64,000 bases of DNA. Origin: Gammaproteobacteria bacterium. Lineage in GTDB: Bacteria > Pseudomonadota > Gammaproteobacteria > Magnimaribacterales > AG-339-G14. This document shows, piece by piece, positions 8,196 to 17,509 of the stretch. Below the pieces are notes generated by a model. It did no database searches and was not told the DNA's origin. It was given only the letters and a program-made list of their open reading frames with translations. Position 1 is the first letter of the stretch. The number at the start of each line of letters is the position of its first letter. The stretch spans positions 1 to 64,000 of the forward strand of contig BPAJ01000001.1 in NCBI GenBank assembly GCA_019652555.1. Reading direction: 5' to 3'. Position numbers and translations under genes: made by a program.

Positions 8196-9938
8196 ATGGC
8201 AAAAGTTATGACATCTGGCGGCGAGGCTTTAATTAAAGCTTTAGCTGACGAAAATGTAGACATCATCTTCGGTTATCCTGGAGGTGCTGCGTTGCATATT
8301 TATGATGCCATCTACCAACAAGATCGAGTACAACATATCTTAGTGAGACACGAACAAGCCGCTACTCATGCAGCTGATGGCTTTGCTCGAGCTACTGGCA
8401 AACCTGGAGTTTGTTTAGTTACTTCTGGACCTGGAGCAACCAATGCGATTACCGGTATTGCAACTGCTTATATGGACTCCATTCCTTTGGTTGTCATTTC
8501 TGGCCAAGTACCAAATCATTTAATAGGTACGGATGCTTTTCAAGAAACCGATATGATGGGTATTTCTAGACCCATTGTTAAACATAGTTTTCTTGTGCAA
8601 AAGCCAGAAGAAATTCCAGTTATTGTCAAAAAAGCATTTCACATTGCAACCAGTGGCAGACCTGGACCAGTCGTAATTGATGTTCCAAAAAACTTAACCG
8701 ATCCAAATGAGAAGTTTGAGTATAAATTCCCTTCAGATTTATATTTAAGATCATTCGCGTTATACGACGAAGCAGAAAATAGTGAAGTAAAAAAAGCTGT
8801 GAAATTGCTTACCGAGGCAGAAAGACCTGTCATTTATGCTGGTGGTGGAGCTATCAACTCCAATGCTGCAGAAGAAATATATGAATTTGGAAAGTTGATG
8901 GGTTGTCCTGTTACCAATACTTTAATGGGTCTTGGTGTTTACCCCGCTTCAGACGAGCAGTTTGTTGGTATGTTAGGCATGCATGGTACCTATGAAGCAA
9001 ACATGGTGATGCATGAAGCAGATTTGATCATGGCAATTGGCGCAAGATTTGACGATCGAATTACCAACAATCCAAACAAATTCGGTCTGCAAGCAAAAAA
9101 AATACATATTGATTCCGATCCATCTTCAATAGACAAGATCATAGACGTAGATGTTGCGATGACTGGAAATGCAAAAAAAGTTATTTCCCAAATCAATAAA
9201 GAATTAAAAGCTATGAATTTTGACAACAAAAAATTTGATGGTTGGATGAAAAAAGCCATGCAGTGGCGTGCGGAACACGGACTCAATCACAATATGTTGG
9301 ATCAAAAAAATCCGGGAGATATCATTTTGCCCCAACAAGTTATTCAGTCTGCTTACAAAGCAACTGATGGTAAGGCTTTTGTTACTTCGGATGTCGGTCA
9401 GCATCAAATGTTCGCGGCACAGTATTATCATTTCAATGAACCCAGGAAATGGATTAATTCAGGTGGACTGGGAACCATGGGTTTTGGTTTGCCTGCTGCA
9501 ATGGGAGTTAAATTTGCTTTTCCTGATGAAACGGTTGCTTGCATCACGGGAGAAGGCAGTATTCAAATGTGTATCCAAGAATTATCTACGTGCGGACAAT
9601 ATGGTTTGCCCATCAAGATTATCAATCTCAACAACAGAGCGCTTGGGATGGTTAAACAATGGCAGGATATGCAATACGGTGGTCGATATTCCAGTATCTC
9701 TTATGAAGACTCCTTACCGGACTTTATCAAGCTTGCAGAATCCTATGGACATGTTGGTATGAAGGTAGAAAAGCTTTCAGAACTTGAGTCTGCAATGGAA
9801 GAGTGCTTTGCTTTAAAAGACAAATTGGTTTTTCTTGATGTCTATGTTGATCCTGATGAGCATGTCTATCCTATGTTGAAAGCTGGCGGAGACATGTCAG
9901 AAATGTTTTTAAGCAAAACGGAAAAAACTTTCGAATGA
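8196..9938 (+). CDS. ilvI: Acetolactate synthase large (catalytic) subunit
   Basis: ThDP-dependent enzyme that condenses pyruvate with pyruvate or 2-ketobutyrate, the first common step of valine, leucine and isoleucine synthesis. The 580 residues show GYPGGAALHIYDA, the catalytic Glu in LVRHEQAATHAADGFARATG, the FAD/acetolactate-type middle domain, and the ThDP motif GEGSIQMCIQELSTCGQYG ending in NLNN. The usual GDG of the ThDP motif is GEG, a conservative change that I recall in other proteobacterial IlvI proteins. It overlaps ilvH by four bases (ATGA). Confidence 0.97.
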   Translation: MAKVMTSGGEALIKALADENVDIIFGYPGGAALHIYDAIYQQDRVQHILVRHEQAATHAADGFARATGKPGVCLVTSGPGATNAITGIATAYMDSIPLVVISGQVPNHLIGTDAFQETDMMGISRPIVKHSFLVQKPEEIPVIVKKAFHIATSGRPGPVVIDVPKNLTDPNEKFEYKFPSDLYLRSFALYDEAENSEVKKAVKLLTEAERPVIYAGGGAINSNAAEEIYEFGKLMGCPVTNTLMGLGVYPASDEQFVGMLGMHGTYEANMVMHEADLIMAIGARFDDRITNNPNKFGLQAKKIHIDSDPSSIDKIIDVDVAMTGNAKKVISQINKELKAMNFDNKKFDGWMKKAMQWRAEHGLNHNMLDQKNPGDIILPQQVIQSAYKATDGKAFVTSDVGQHQMFAAQYYHFNEPRKWINSGGLGTMGFGLPAAMGVKFAFPDETVACITGEGSIQMCIQELSTCGQYGLPIKIINLNNRALGMVKQWQDMQYGGRYSSISYEDSLPDFIKLAESYGHVGMKVEKLSELESAMEECFALKDKLVFLDVYVDPDEHVYPMLKAGGDMSEMFLSKTEKTFE

Positions 9939-10447
9939 ATCATATTGCCTTGCTAATGGAAAACCAACCCGGAGCTCTATCCAGGGTAATAGGTTTATTT
10001 TCTCAAAGAGGGTACAACATCGATTCTTTGTCGGTAGCACCAACACAAGATGAAACACTTTCCAGATTGACTATGACCATTGGTGAAGAAGGTGCTGATA
10101 TCAATCAAATTTTGAAACAATTATATAAATTGGTTGATGTGGTAATGGTACAAAATTTAAGTGAAGCCGATTCCTTAACTTTAGAACTTGCGATAATTAA
10201 ATTAAATAAAGATAAGACAGATGTCGAGGGTCTTTTGAATAATTATGAATTTGAAAGAGAAATTTTAGATGAAAAAGACAACTACACAGTTTTCAAAGTA
10301 CTTGGCGATACTCAAGAAATTGAAAAGTTATTGTCTGAATTGAAGAAAGAAGAATTTTTAGAAGTGACAAGGTCTGGTACCTTAGGTATGACCAAAGGCA
10401 ATGAGTCTTTGGCAACTAATGATCAGACTAAAATTTCTTACGATTAA
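9935..10447 (+). CDS. ilvH: Acetolactate synthase small (regulatory) subunit
   Basis: Regulatory partner of IlvI that raises activity and confers valine feedback inhibition. The 170 residues begin directly with the ACT domain (ALLMENQPGALSRVIGLFSQRGYNIDSL) and continue into the C-terminal domain. The ATG overlaps the ilvI stop, implying coupled translation and balanced subunits. Length is close to the usual 163 or so. Confidence 0.96.
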   Translation: MNHIALLMENQPGALSRVIGLFSQRGYNIDSLSVAPTQDETLSRLTMTIGEEGADINQILKQLYKLVDVVMVQNLSEADSLTLELAIIKLNKDKTDVEGLLNNYEFEREILDEKDNYTVFKVLGDTQEIEKLLSELKKEEFLEVTRSGTLGMTKGNESLATNDQTKISYD

Positions 10448-11494
<1,047 letters not shown>

Positions 11495-11498
11495 TTTT

Positions 11499-12491
11499 TT
11501 AGTTTTCTTCTTCAGAGAGATTTTTAAGTTGCTTCATTAAATTGAAGTGACTGTCATCTCTCATGGGAAGAAAATCATGATCGTATGCTTTTTCTGGATT
11601 CTCTCTGACCCTTCTATCTAATGCTTTTGCATCGGGGCCGATAAGAATTCGCCACTCTTTGGCTTTGACGCCATCCAAAATTACTTTCGCAGCAGCTTCA
11701 GCAGAAGTAATGGCTTTTTCTTTGAAATCTCTTTGTCTATTCATGACCGACTCACGAAACATTTCTAAAGATAGGTTGTGAACTGGCGCACCCACTTTAA
11801 TCCATCTATCTTTCATTTCTTGCAGCTCTTCGTCATTAAGATCAGCTATGTCTTTTTGACCCAAGACTTTTCCAGAATTTTCACTAATCGAAGTTCCAAT
11901 ATGTCCTGGCATAACCAGAGATACACCAAGGTGTGGCGCATTGATACGAAAGTCGTTTATTAATGCTTCAGTAAAACCTTTTACGGCAAATTTTGCTGCA
12001 GAGTAAGAAGTGTGGGGTTGGGAATGTCCAAGGGTTGCCCAAAAACCATTTACACTGCTGGTATTGATCATATGACCTTCTTCGCTTTTAAGTAGGGCGT
12101 CCATAAATGCTCGAGAGCACAAATAAACTCCGTCCCAACAAATCTTAAAAGTTCTTTCCCATTCTTCTATGCCAGAAAGAACAAAACTTGCTCCACCACC
12201 AATACCGGCATTGTTAAAAAGTAAATTTATATGCTCGGTTTTTTGTTGTTCTAAAACTTCATCTCTAAAACGCAAGACATCTTCTTCAGACGATACGTCG
12301 CATAAGTGTTTTGTTATTTTTACATGAGGATATTTTTTTGTTGCTTCTTGGAAGGTCTCTTCCATATTTTCTTCAATGACATCGCAAATAGAGACATGAC
12401 AACCTTCTGCAGCCAATTGATAAGTGAGCTCTCTTCCCATGCCGGTTCCACCACCTGTGATTACCGCAATTTTTCCATCAAAATTTTCCAT
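11499..12491 (-). CDS. SDR-family NAD(P)-dependent oxidoreductase
   Basis: Short-chain dehydrogenase of 330 residues. The cofactor loop is VITGGGTGMGRE (about 10-21), the NNAG motif is LLFNNAGIGGG, the catalytic Ser lies in INTSSVNG and the active pair is YSAAK. The C-terminal extension of about 60 residues ends in a segment often seen in SDRs acting on steroids or other hydrophobic alcohols and ketones, but the substrate cannot be assigned. GGGAGA, a good Shine-Dalgarno, precedes the ATG on the minus strand. First gene of the accessory-looking block after ilvC. Confidence 0.87.
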   Translation of the reverse strand: MENFDGKIAVITGGGTGMGRELTYQLAAEGCHVSICDVIEENMEETFQEATKKYPHVKITKHLCDVSSEEDVLRFRDEVLEQQKTEHINLLFNNAGIGGGASFVLSGIEEWERTFKICWDGVYLCSRAFMDALLKSEEGHMINTSSVNGFWATLGHSQPHTSYSAAKFAVKGFTEALINDFRINAPHLGVSLVMPGHIGTSISENSGKVLGQKDIADLNDEELQEMKDRWIKVGAPVHNLSLEMFRESVMNRQRDFKEKAITSAEAAAKVILDGVKAKEWRILIGPDAKALDRRVRENPEKAYDHDFLPMRDDSHFNLMKQLKNLSEEEN

Positions 12492-12556
12492 CTTTCTCCC
12501 AAAAATAATTTTCTAAAGTTTTTTTACTTTACATAGTATCTACTAGAAAAAAAACC

Positions 12557-12562
12557 TATAAT
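12557..12562 (+). promoter_or_regulatory. -10 box for tRNA-Ile
   Basis: A consensus TATAAT lies 44 bp upstream of the mature tRNA-Ile 5' end. No good -35 at 16-18 bp is visible. It would give a precursor with a leader of about 38 nt. Confidence 0.35.
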
Positions 12563-12606
12563 CCTTTTTCCAAGATCAGCAAGATAAGATTTTTACTTCT
12601 AATTTT

Positions 12607-12683
<77 letters not shown>

Positions 12684-12699
12684 AATTCAATTTAATATT

Positions 12700-12728
12700 T
12701 TGACAGTCATACTGTCATATCCTATATT
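12700..12728 (+). promoter_or_regulatory. Consensus promoter with palindromic operator, sulfatase gene
   Basis: TTGACA (12700-12705), an exact 17 bp spacer and TATATT (12723-12728) form a strong sigma-70 promoter. A perfect inverted repeat, TGACAGT-CAT-ACTGTCA (12701-12717), covers the -35 and the upstream spacer, the usual place for a repressor site. The regulator is not identified and is not encoded next to it. Confidence 0.65.
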
Positions 12729-12752
12729 CTTTCCTCAGGGAGATAATTCAAA

Positions 12753-14399
12753 ATGCTCAAAAAGACGCTTTACTCACTCATTGCAATTGTTTTCATAGGG
12801 GTTATTGCTTGGGAATACAAAGTAAACATCTTAATTTGGTCCTTACCAAAGATGATGAATTTTCTTAACCCCATTCAAGAAAACATACCAACATCTTGGT
12901 CTATAGGGCCAGAAGAAGCAACGAAGGACGATCGACCTAACATAATTTTAATTCTTGCTGATGATATGGGCTACAACGATATTTCGCTCCACAATGGTGG
13001 AGCTGCTGATGGTTCATTGAAAACGCCACATATTGATGAATTGGCTGCAAGTGGTGTTTGGTTTTCAAGAGGTTATGCTGCTAATGCGACTTGTGCTCCA
13101 TCTCGAGCATCAATCATGACAGGTAAATATGCTACAAGATTTGGCTATGAATTTACTCCAGTGCCCGATCCGGCAAGATTTATTCTCACTTGGCTGGTTG
13201 AAGAAGATGATGCTCAATTGAGAGGGAGAATTGATCGAGAAGTCGCAAATAATTTACCTTCATATTTCGATATGGGCATGCCAACTGAACAAATTACTAT
13301 AGCTGAAGTTCTTAAGGATGCAGGGTATTACACCGCTCACATTGGTAAATGGCATTTAGGAATTACCAATGGCATGGATCCTCAAAGTCAGGGCTTTGTT
13401 GACTCTTTGTCGCTTGCAGGGAGTTCTTATCTTTCTGAGAATGACCCTGAAGTTGTAAATGCCAAATTCGATACCAGCATTGATAAGATGGTTTGGTCTT
13501 CTTCTCAGTATGCAGCTAGATTTAATGGCAGCAAACCTTTTGCTCCTGATAAATACGTCACAGATTACTATACCGATGAAGCATTGAAAGTGATTGAAAA
13601 TAATCAGAACCGTCCCTTCTTTTTATACTTAAGTCATTGGGCAATTCATAATCCATTACAAGCTTTAAGATCTGATGTTGAGCAAATGCAACATATGTCC
13701 GGCCATAACCTTCAAGTATATTCAGGCATGATTCGAGCACTTGATCGTAGTGTTGGCAAAATTATAGAAAAACTTAAAGAACTAGAAATCTATGGGAAAA
13801 CCTTGATCATATTTACTAGCGATAATGGAGGTGCTAACTACATCGAATTAGAAGATATCAATAAACCTTATCGAGGCTGGAAAATATCGTTTTTTGATGG
13901 CGGTATAAGAGTGCCTTTTATTTTTAGTTGGCCTGATCGCATTGAAGCTGGTGGAAAATTCGATGATGCTATTCACCACTTCGATATTTTTTCTACAATT
14001 GCCGCAGCGGCAAATGCAGAAATAAAGAATAAAAACGTTATTGACGGAGTAAATTTACTACCTTTCATAAATAAAGAGACTTTTAACAAACCTCATGAAA
14101 CTCTTTTTTGGCGCTCTGGTAATCACCAATCGGTTTTACATAAAAACTGGAAATATTTAATTAGCATTAAAGAAAATGCTCGATGGTTGTTTGATACTTC
14201 TTCGGATCCTTTTGAAAAAAATAATGTTATTGATAAATATCCAAAACAGGCCCAAGTTATAGAAAGCTTATTAGTTGAATTCAACGATAAGCAAAGTGAT
14301 CCTCTTTTCCCGTCAGCTTTTGAAGCTCCAATAATGATTGATAAATATGACGGGCAAGAATATGAAGTAGGGGACGAATATATTTATTGGTCTAACTGA
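12753..14399 (+). CDS. Membrane-anchored sulfatase (arylsulfatase family)
   Basis: Type I sulfatase that hydrolyses sulfate esters using a formylglycine residue. The 548 residues start with an uncleaved or signal-anchor helix (about 5-30), so the enzyme should face the periplasm. Metal ligands Asp70-Asp71 lie in LADDMGYND. The modified cysteine is C114 in CAPSRASIMTGK. GKWHLG (198-203) and FTSDNGG (354-360) complete the active site. The GGGAGA ribosome-binding site is strong. Activity needs a formylglycine-generating enzyme that is not in this window. Natural substrate unknown; algal sulfated glycans or sulfolipids are guesses. Confidence 0.92.
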   Translation: MLKKTLYSLIAIVFIGVIAWEYKVNILIWSLPKMMNFLNPIQENIPTSWSIGPEEATKDDRPNIILILADDMGYNDISLHNGGAADGSLKTPHIDELAASGVWFSRGYAANATCAPSRASIMTGKYATRFGYEFTPVPDPARFILTWLVEEDDAQLRGRIDREVANNLPSYFDMGMPTEQITIAEVLKDAGYYTAHIGKWHLGITNGMDPQSQGFVDSLSLAGSSYLSENDPEVVNAKFDTSIDKMVWSSSQYAARFNGSKPFAPDKYVTDYYTDEALKVIENNQNRPFFLYLSHWAIHNPLQALRSDVEQMQHMSGHNLQVYSGMIRALDRSVGKIIEKLKELEIYGKTLIIFTSDNGGANYIELEDINKPYRGWKISFFDGGIRVPFIFSWPDRIEAGGKFDDAIHHFDIFSTIAAAANAEIKNKNVIDGVNLLPFINKETFNKPHETLFWRSGNHQSVLHKNWKYLISIKENARWLFDTSSDPFEKNNVIDKYPKQAQVIESLLVEFNDKQSDPLFPSAFEAPIMIDKYDGQEYEVGDEYIYWSN

Positions 14400-14435
14400 A
14401 CAAATAAACTAAATAAAAAATTTTTGTTTTGGGAA

Positions 14436-14460
14436 CACCCCTTCCAGAATTGAAGGGGTG
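14436..14460. terminator. Hairpin between convergent sulfatase and TonB receptor genes
   Basis: Perfect 9 bp stem CACCCCTTC/GAAGGGGTG with a 7-base loop. On the minus strand it is followed after a few bases by an A/T run containing TTTTTT, so it best serves the TonB receptor transcript. On the plus strand no U-tract follows. It is the clearest intrinsic-terminator-like element noticed in the window. Confidence 0.6.
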
Positions 14461-14480
14461 CTCTAGGGGGATTCTCTAAC

Positions 14481-15482
14481 TTAGAAGTTAAAGTTAAGTT
14501 TGATACCGAAGTTTCGGCCAGCTAAAGGCACTTCGTTTTTTACATAAGAAGTGTGATTTCTAGCTTTTTCGTCCATCAGGTTTCTTCCAAAGACTGATAA
14601 AACCAGTTCTTCGTCACTACCAATAGCAATTGATCTTCTGATATCGAAATCAACCATGGTGTAGCCGTCCGTTACAGATTCACCAAAACCAATGTCATCT
14701 TCTTTTTGCACATCCATAATTTTGATGTCATAAGTGACATCTCTTTGTTCAAGCGCAAAGCGATAAACATTTTTAATTGGAGTAATTCTTGGCACGTTTC
14801 CACCACTGGCAAAGGTTCCAACCACTTCTTCTCTACCATAAGAAATTTGTAGTTCACCGTTGTTTGTAGAAAAAGATCTACCTACTTCAAATTCGTAACC
14901 ATTGAAGTCAGCATCGGCTTGAGCATAGTCAACATTGGGTCTGCCTTTAGTTACTGTTCCTCTATTTTTGATGTAAATGTAGTCGTCTACTGCATTTGCA
15001 TACACAGAGGCATTAACAAAGTAGCCATTGTTTTCGTAACCAACACTAAAATCTAAATTATTTGATCTTTCAGATTCTAAATTGACATTACCGAACTCAT
15101 TTCTTGCTGCAGCTAAGTGAGTTCCATTCATGAAAAGCTCTATTTCAGACGGGGCTCTTGCAACACTTGAAATACCAAGAGTGATGCCAACGTTGTTTGC
15201 TACATCCCAACCCATAGTAAGGGCAGTACTTAAGTTACTTTCACTTATATCATGAAGCGAGTTGCCAATTGCACCATCTCGGCTTACTTGATCTAAGCGT
15301 ACACCAAAATCAAGATCCATGACTTCAAGTTCTCTGCATAGGAAGTAACCAAAGCTCAACATTTGAGAATCGACCGGCTTCATAAATGCTTCTTTACCAA
15401 TTATCGCTACATCTTCTTGGCTGGCATTGATTGTCACATTCTGTCTGTTACCACCAGCTTGGTTACCAATATCCAATTTCAT
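14481..15482 (-). pseudogene. TonB-dependent receptor, C-terminal barrel part (broken gene)
   Basis: C-terminal part of the receptor whose plug lies at 15534-16511. It reads SFEFGMKLDIGN, then amphipathic barrel strands such as NVGITLGISSVARAPSEIELF, the NLDFSVGYENNGYFVNASVY strands, the family FGRNLMDEKARNHTSY and a final strand GRNFGIKLNFNF. The annotated ATG is internal. The coding frame really opens at 15521, just after two in-frame TGA codons (15534-15536, 15522-15524). Both halves are in the same overall frame, and the stops arise from two compensating indels between them. It ends at a hairpin terminator. This may be a true pseudogene or a sequencing artefact. Confidence 0.8.
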
Positions 15483-15533
15483 GCCAAATTCGAAAGATTC
15501 ATTAGTAAAAGTAGTGGAGGTTCATGTTCTTCT

Positions 15534-16511
15534 TCACCTGGTTCTTCTACATGACCAGGCTCCTTCTACATGTCCTTCAGTGAAAGAATAATCATTCACT
15601 TGTAAAAAGTAGCTAAGTTTATCTAGCCCACTTAGATTAGTGACAGCTCCTTCAATGGTTACGTTTTCAGATTCAGTATCAGCCTGAATCCTTTCTTCTT
15701 CTTCTTCACCATGCTCTCCACCATGTTCCTCTTCTTCTTCACCATGGAAAGCAATACCATAAGTATTTTCAATCTTACCCAAAGAAAAACCAAAATATCC
15801 CCAGTTTTCAATTACTGAAAGACCAAACTTTTGACTGAAAGTTGCCAAATCAGAGTTTTCTAAAGTGGTTTTTGCTTCAGGCGAGCCTTCGTGAATAATA
15901 GCACCAAGCGGAACTTCGTAGCTTTCAAAGTTAACCTCTTTTAGAGCATAAGTCAGATTTAAACCATCGACGTTTCCCTTATAAGAAAAACTTCCCGCAG
16001 TTCCCATGTTAGCTGTTTGTCTTTCAAGACCGATATTAAAGTCGTTACCTTCAAAATCTTTACTGGCTATAGTTTGATCAACGATATTGATGATTCCACC
16101 CATAGTTCCATTGGAATACAACAAAGATGAAGGACCACGAACCACTTCAATTTGTTGCAGATCGTTCATATCCACATCGTTTAGATGGTCAGAACCCAAC
16201 CCAGAGACATCTCTAACCAACTTACCGTTAGAAAGTATTCTTACTCTGGTACCGCCCATTCCTCTAATGATCGGTTGGCCAACACCAGGACCAAAGTTTG
16301 AAGAATTCACACCGAGTAAATAAGTCAAACTTTCTCCAAGATTTGTTGAAGCCGAATAATTGATGTCATCCCCTTTGATGACAAAAACTGGTGAATCTAT
16401 TTCTGCTAGAGTCGCACCACCTAGTGATGAAGTAACGATAACTTCTTCATCTGTTGCATGAAGCACATTAAAAAATGCGAAACACAAAACAAAATACAAA
16501 GATTTTTTCAT
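15534..16511 (-). pseudogene. TonB-dependent receptor, N-terminal plug part (broken gene)
   Basis: N-terminal 325 residues of a TonB-dependent outer-membrane receptor. There is a signal peptide (1-19), a short segment EEVIVTSS that may be the TonB box, then the plug with NLGESLTYLLGVNSSNFGPGVGQPIIRGMGGTRVRIL and VRGPSSLLYSNGTMGGIINI. Near residues 255-275 a loop is rich in Glu and His (HGGEHGEEEEE), as in zinc-uptake receptors of the ZnuD type. An AGGAGG ribosome-binding site precedes the ATG. The frame fails at GHVEG, inside an 18 bp repeat encoding GHVEEP. The zinc role is an inference from the His-rich loops and the small upstream His/Cys protein. Confidence 0.82.
15539..15575 (-). repeat. 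Imperfect tandem repeat with 1 bp insertion in receptor gene
   Basis: On the coding strand two units stand in tandem: GGACATGTAGAAGGAGCCT (19 bases) and GGTCATGTAGAAGAACCA (18 bases). Removing one G from the first makes both read GHVEEP. They are followed by a GEEEHEP segment in the same shifted frame. The extra base (one of two C on the plus strand at 15562-15563) moves the receptor out of frame. Confidence 0.7.
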
Positions 16512-16567
16512 AATTTCCTCCTAGAAATTAAAAAATTAAAATTAAAAAAAAGTTTTAAGGTTTGGAT

Positions 16568-16855
16568 TTATTGAGGCGGGGCTCTAGAAAGAAAGTAAGA
16601 ATGATTCTTTTTTTGATAAAAATTGAAGTCTTCAATTTCTTCACCGTCAGAGAAAAAAAGATGATATGAATTTTCTTCAAGTTCATTACTTACTTGATCA
16701 CTTATGCAAGTTAGACATTCACTATGAAACTCAATTTCCTGATGCTCGGCATCGTGAATTTCATGAAAATGATCATGGGTAAGCTCTCCAAGTAAGCCAC
16801 TTGAAGCTAAAACTAAGCTAAAAAGAATTGCTAGTTTGTTTCCTTTCCCTAACAC
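16568..16855 (-). CDS. Small exported His/Cys-rich protein, possible metal binding
   Basis: A 95-residue protein with a signal sequence or membrane segment (about 8-23), then a His-dense stretch THDHFHEIHDAEHQ and a CxxC pair (C47, C50). This composition suggests periplasmic zinc or copper binding, which is an inference. It lies 56 bp upstream of the TonB receptor on the same strand and probably shares its transcript. The start is a GTG. TATAAT (16868-16873, minus strand) lies 12 bases before it. I do not recognise a named family with certainty. Confidence 0.7.
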   Translation of the reverse strand: MLGKGNKLAILFSLVLASSGLLGELTHDHFHEIHDAEHQEIEFHSECLTCISDQVSNELEENSYHLFFSDGEEIEDFNFYQKKNHSYFLSRAPPQ

Positions 16856-16920
16856 GCGAGAGATTGTATTATAAAAAAATATTTTTTACACTTTTCATAA
16901 AATTTTTTGGGAGAAAAACT

Positions 16921-17508
16921 ATGAGATTGTCACTTATTTTATTAACAGCCTTTTTTATTTCTTGTTCTGAAACTTCGCATAATTCAGCAGAGTGGCAAAT
17001 TAAAACTTATTCTTCTGCTGCGCCCTCATACATTGGAGATTTTGCTACGGTGATAGGCGGTAATGGAGAAATACTCAGAGAAGGAACCAATGGTTGGATC
17101 TGCCAGCAAGGCAATCCTCGACCTTACCCAAAGGATGGATGGAAGACTGCGCATGAAGCCATGCCAGCGTGTCACGATGAAGAAGGAATGAAATGGATGA
17201 TGGCTTACGCTGAAGGAAAGGCTCCTAACTTAACCAGAGACACCTATATGTGGATGCTCCATGGCGATGTTGGTGAAGACAATTTGGTTCCTGGTGTTTT
17301 AAACAAAAGTGAATCAACTCCTGGACAATGGATTGAATCAGGCCCACATTTGATGCTTATGCCTAAGGATCCAGATAGCCTGAAAAATTTCACTACTGAT
17401 TTTACAAAGGGAGAGCCTTACGTCATGTTTCCAGGGACAGTTTATGCCCATTTAATGATTCCTGTGGAAGGGTATTACGATTATCAGCCTTCAGCTAAAC
17501 CAGACTAA
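16921..17508 (+). CDS. Putative lipoprotein, unknown function
   Basis: The chosen start is the ATG at 16921, preceded by the Shine-Dalgarno GGGAGA. An upstream in-frame extension exists but would bury the signal. The 195-residue product begins with a short signal ending FFISC (acylated Cys16 predicted), giving a lipoprotein. The mature part is Trp/Met/His-rich (NGWICQQGNPRPYPKDGW, MPACHDEEGMKWMMAYAEGK, GPHLMLMPKD) with two further cysteines and no repeat or membrane segment. I recognise no domain. It converges on the epoxide hydrolase gene with a one-base gap. Confidence 0.8.
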   Translation: MRLSLILLTAFFISCSETSHNSAEWQIKTYSSAAPSYIGDFATVIGGNGEILREGTNGWICQQGNPRPYPKDGWKTAHEAMPACHDEEGMKWMMAYAEGKAPNLTRDTYMWMLHGDVGEDNLVPGVLNKSESTPGQWIESGPHLMLMPKDPDSLKNFTTDFTKGEPYVMFPGTVYAHLMIPVEGYYDYQPSAKPD

Positions 17509-17509
17509 A

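Noticed and set aside
9541..9570. GEG instead of GDG in the ThDP motif of IlvI as an inactivating change
   Set aside because: Glu is a conservative replacement, the rest of the motif through NLNN is intact, and the same variant is, to my recollection, normal in other proteobacterial IlvI proteins.
9268..9762. Open frame of about 164 codons on the plus strand inside ilvI
   Set aside because: It lies wholly within the well-supported ilvI gene in another frame, and its translation has no domain-like pattern.
16856..16900. AT-rich partial palindrome upstream of the His/Cys-rich gene as a Zur box
   Set aside because: It resembles a zinc-regulator site only loosely, lacks paired conserved half-sites and sits in a poly-A/T stretch where such symmetry arises by chance.
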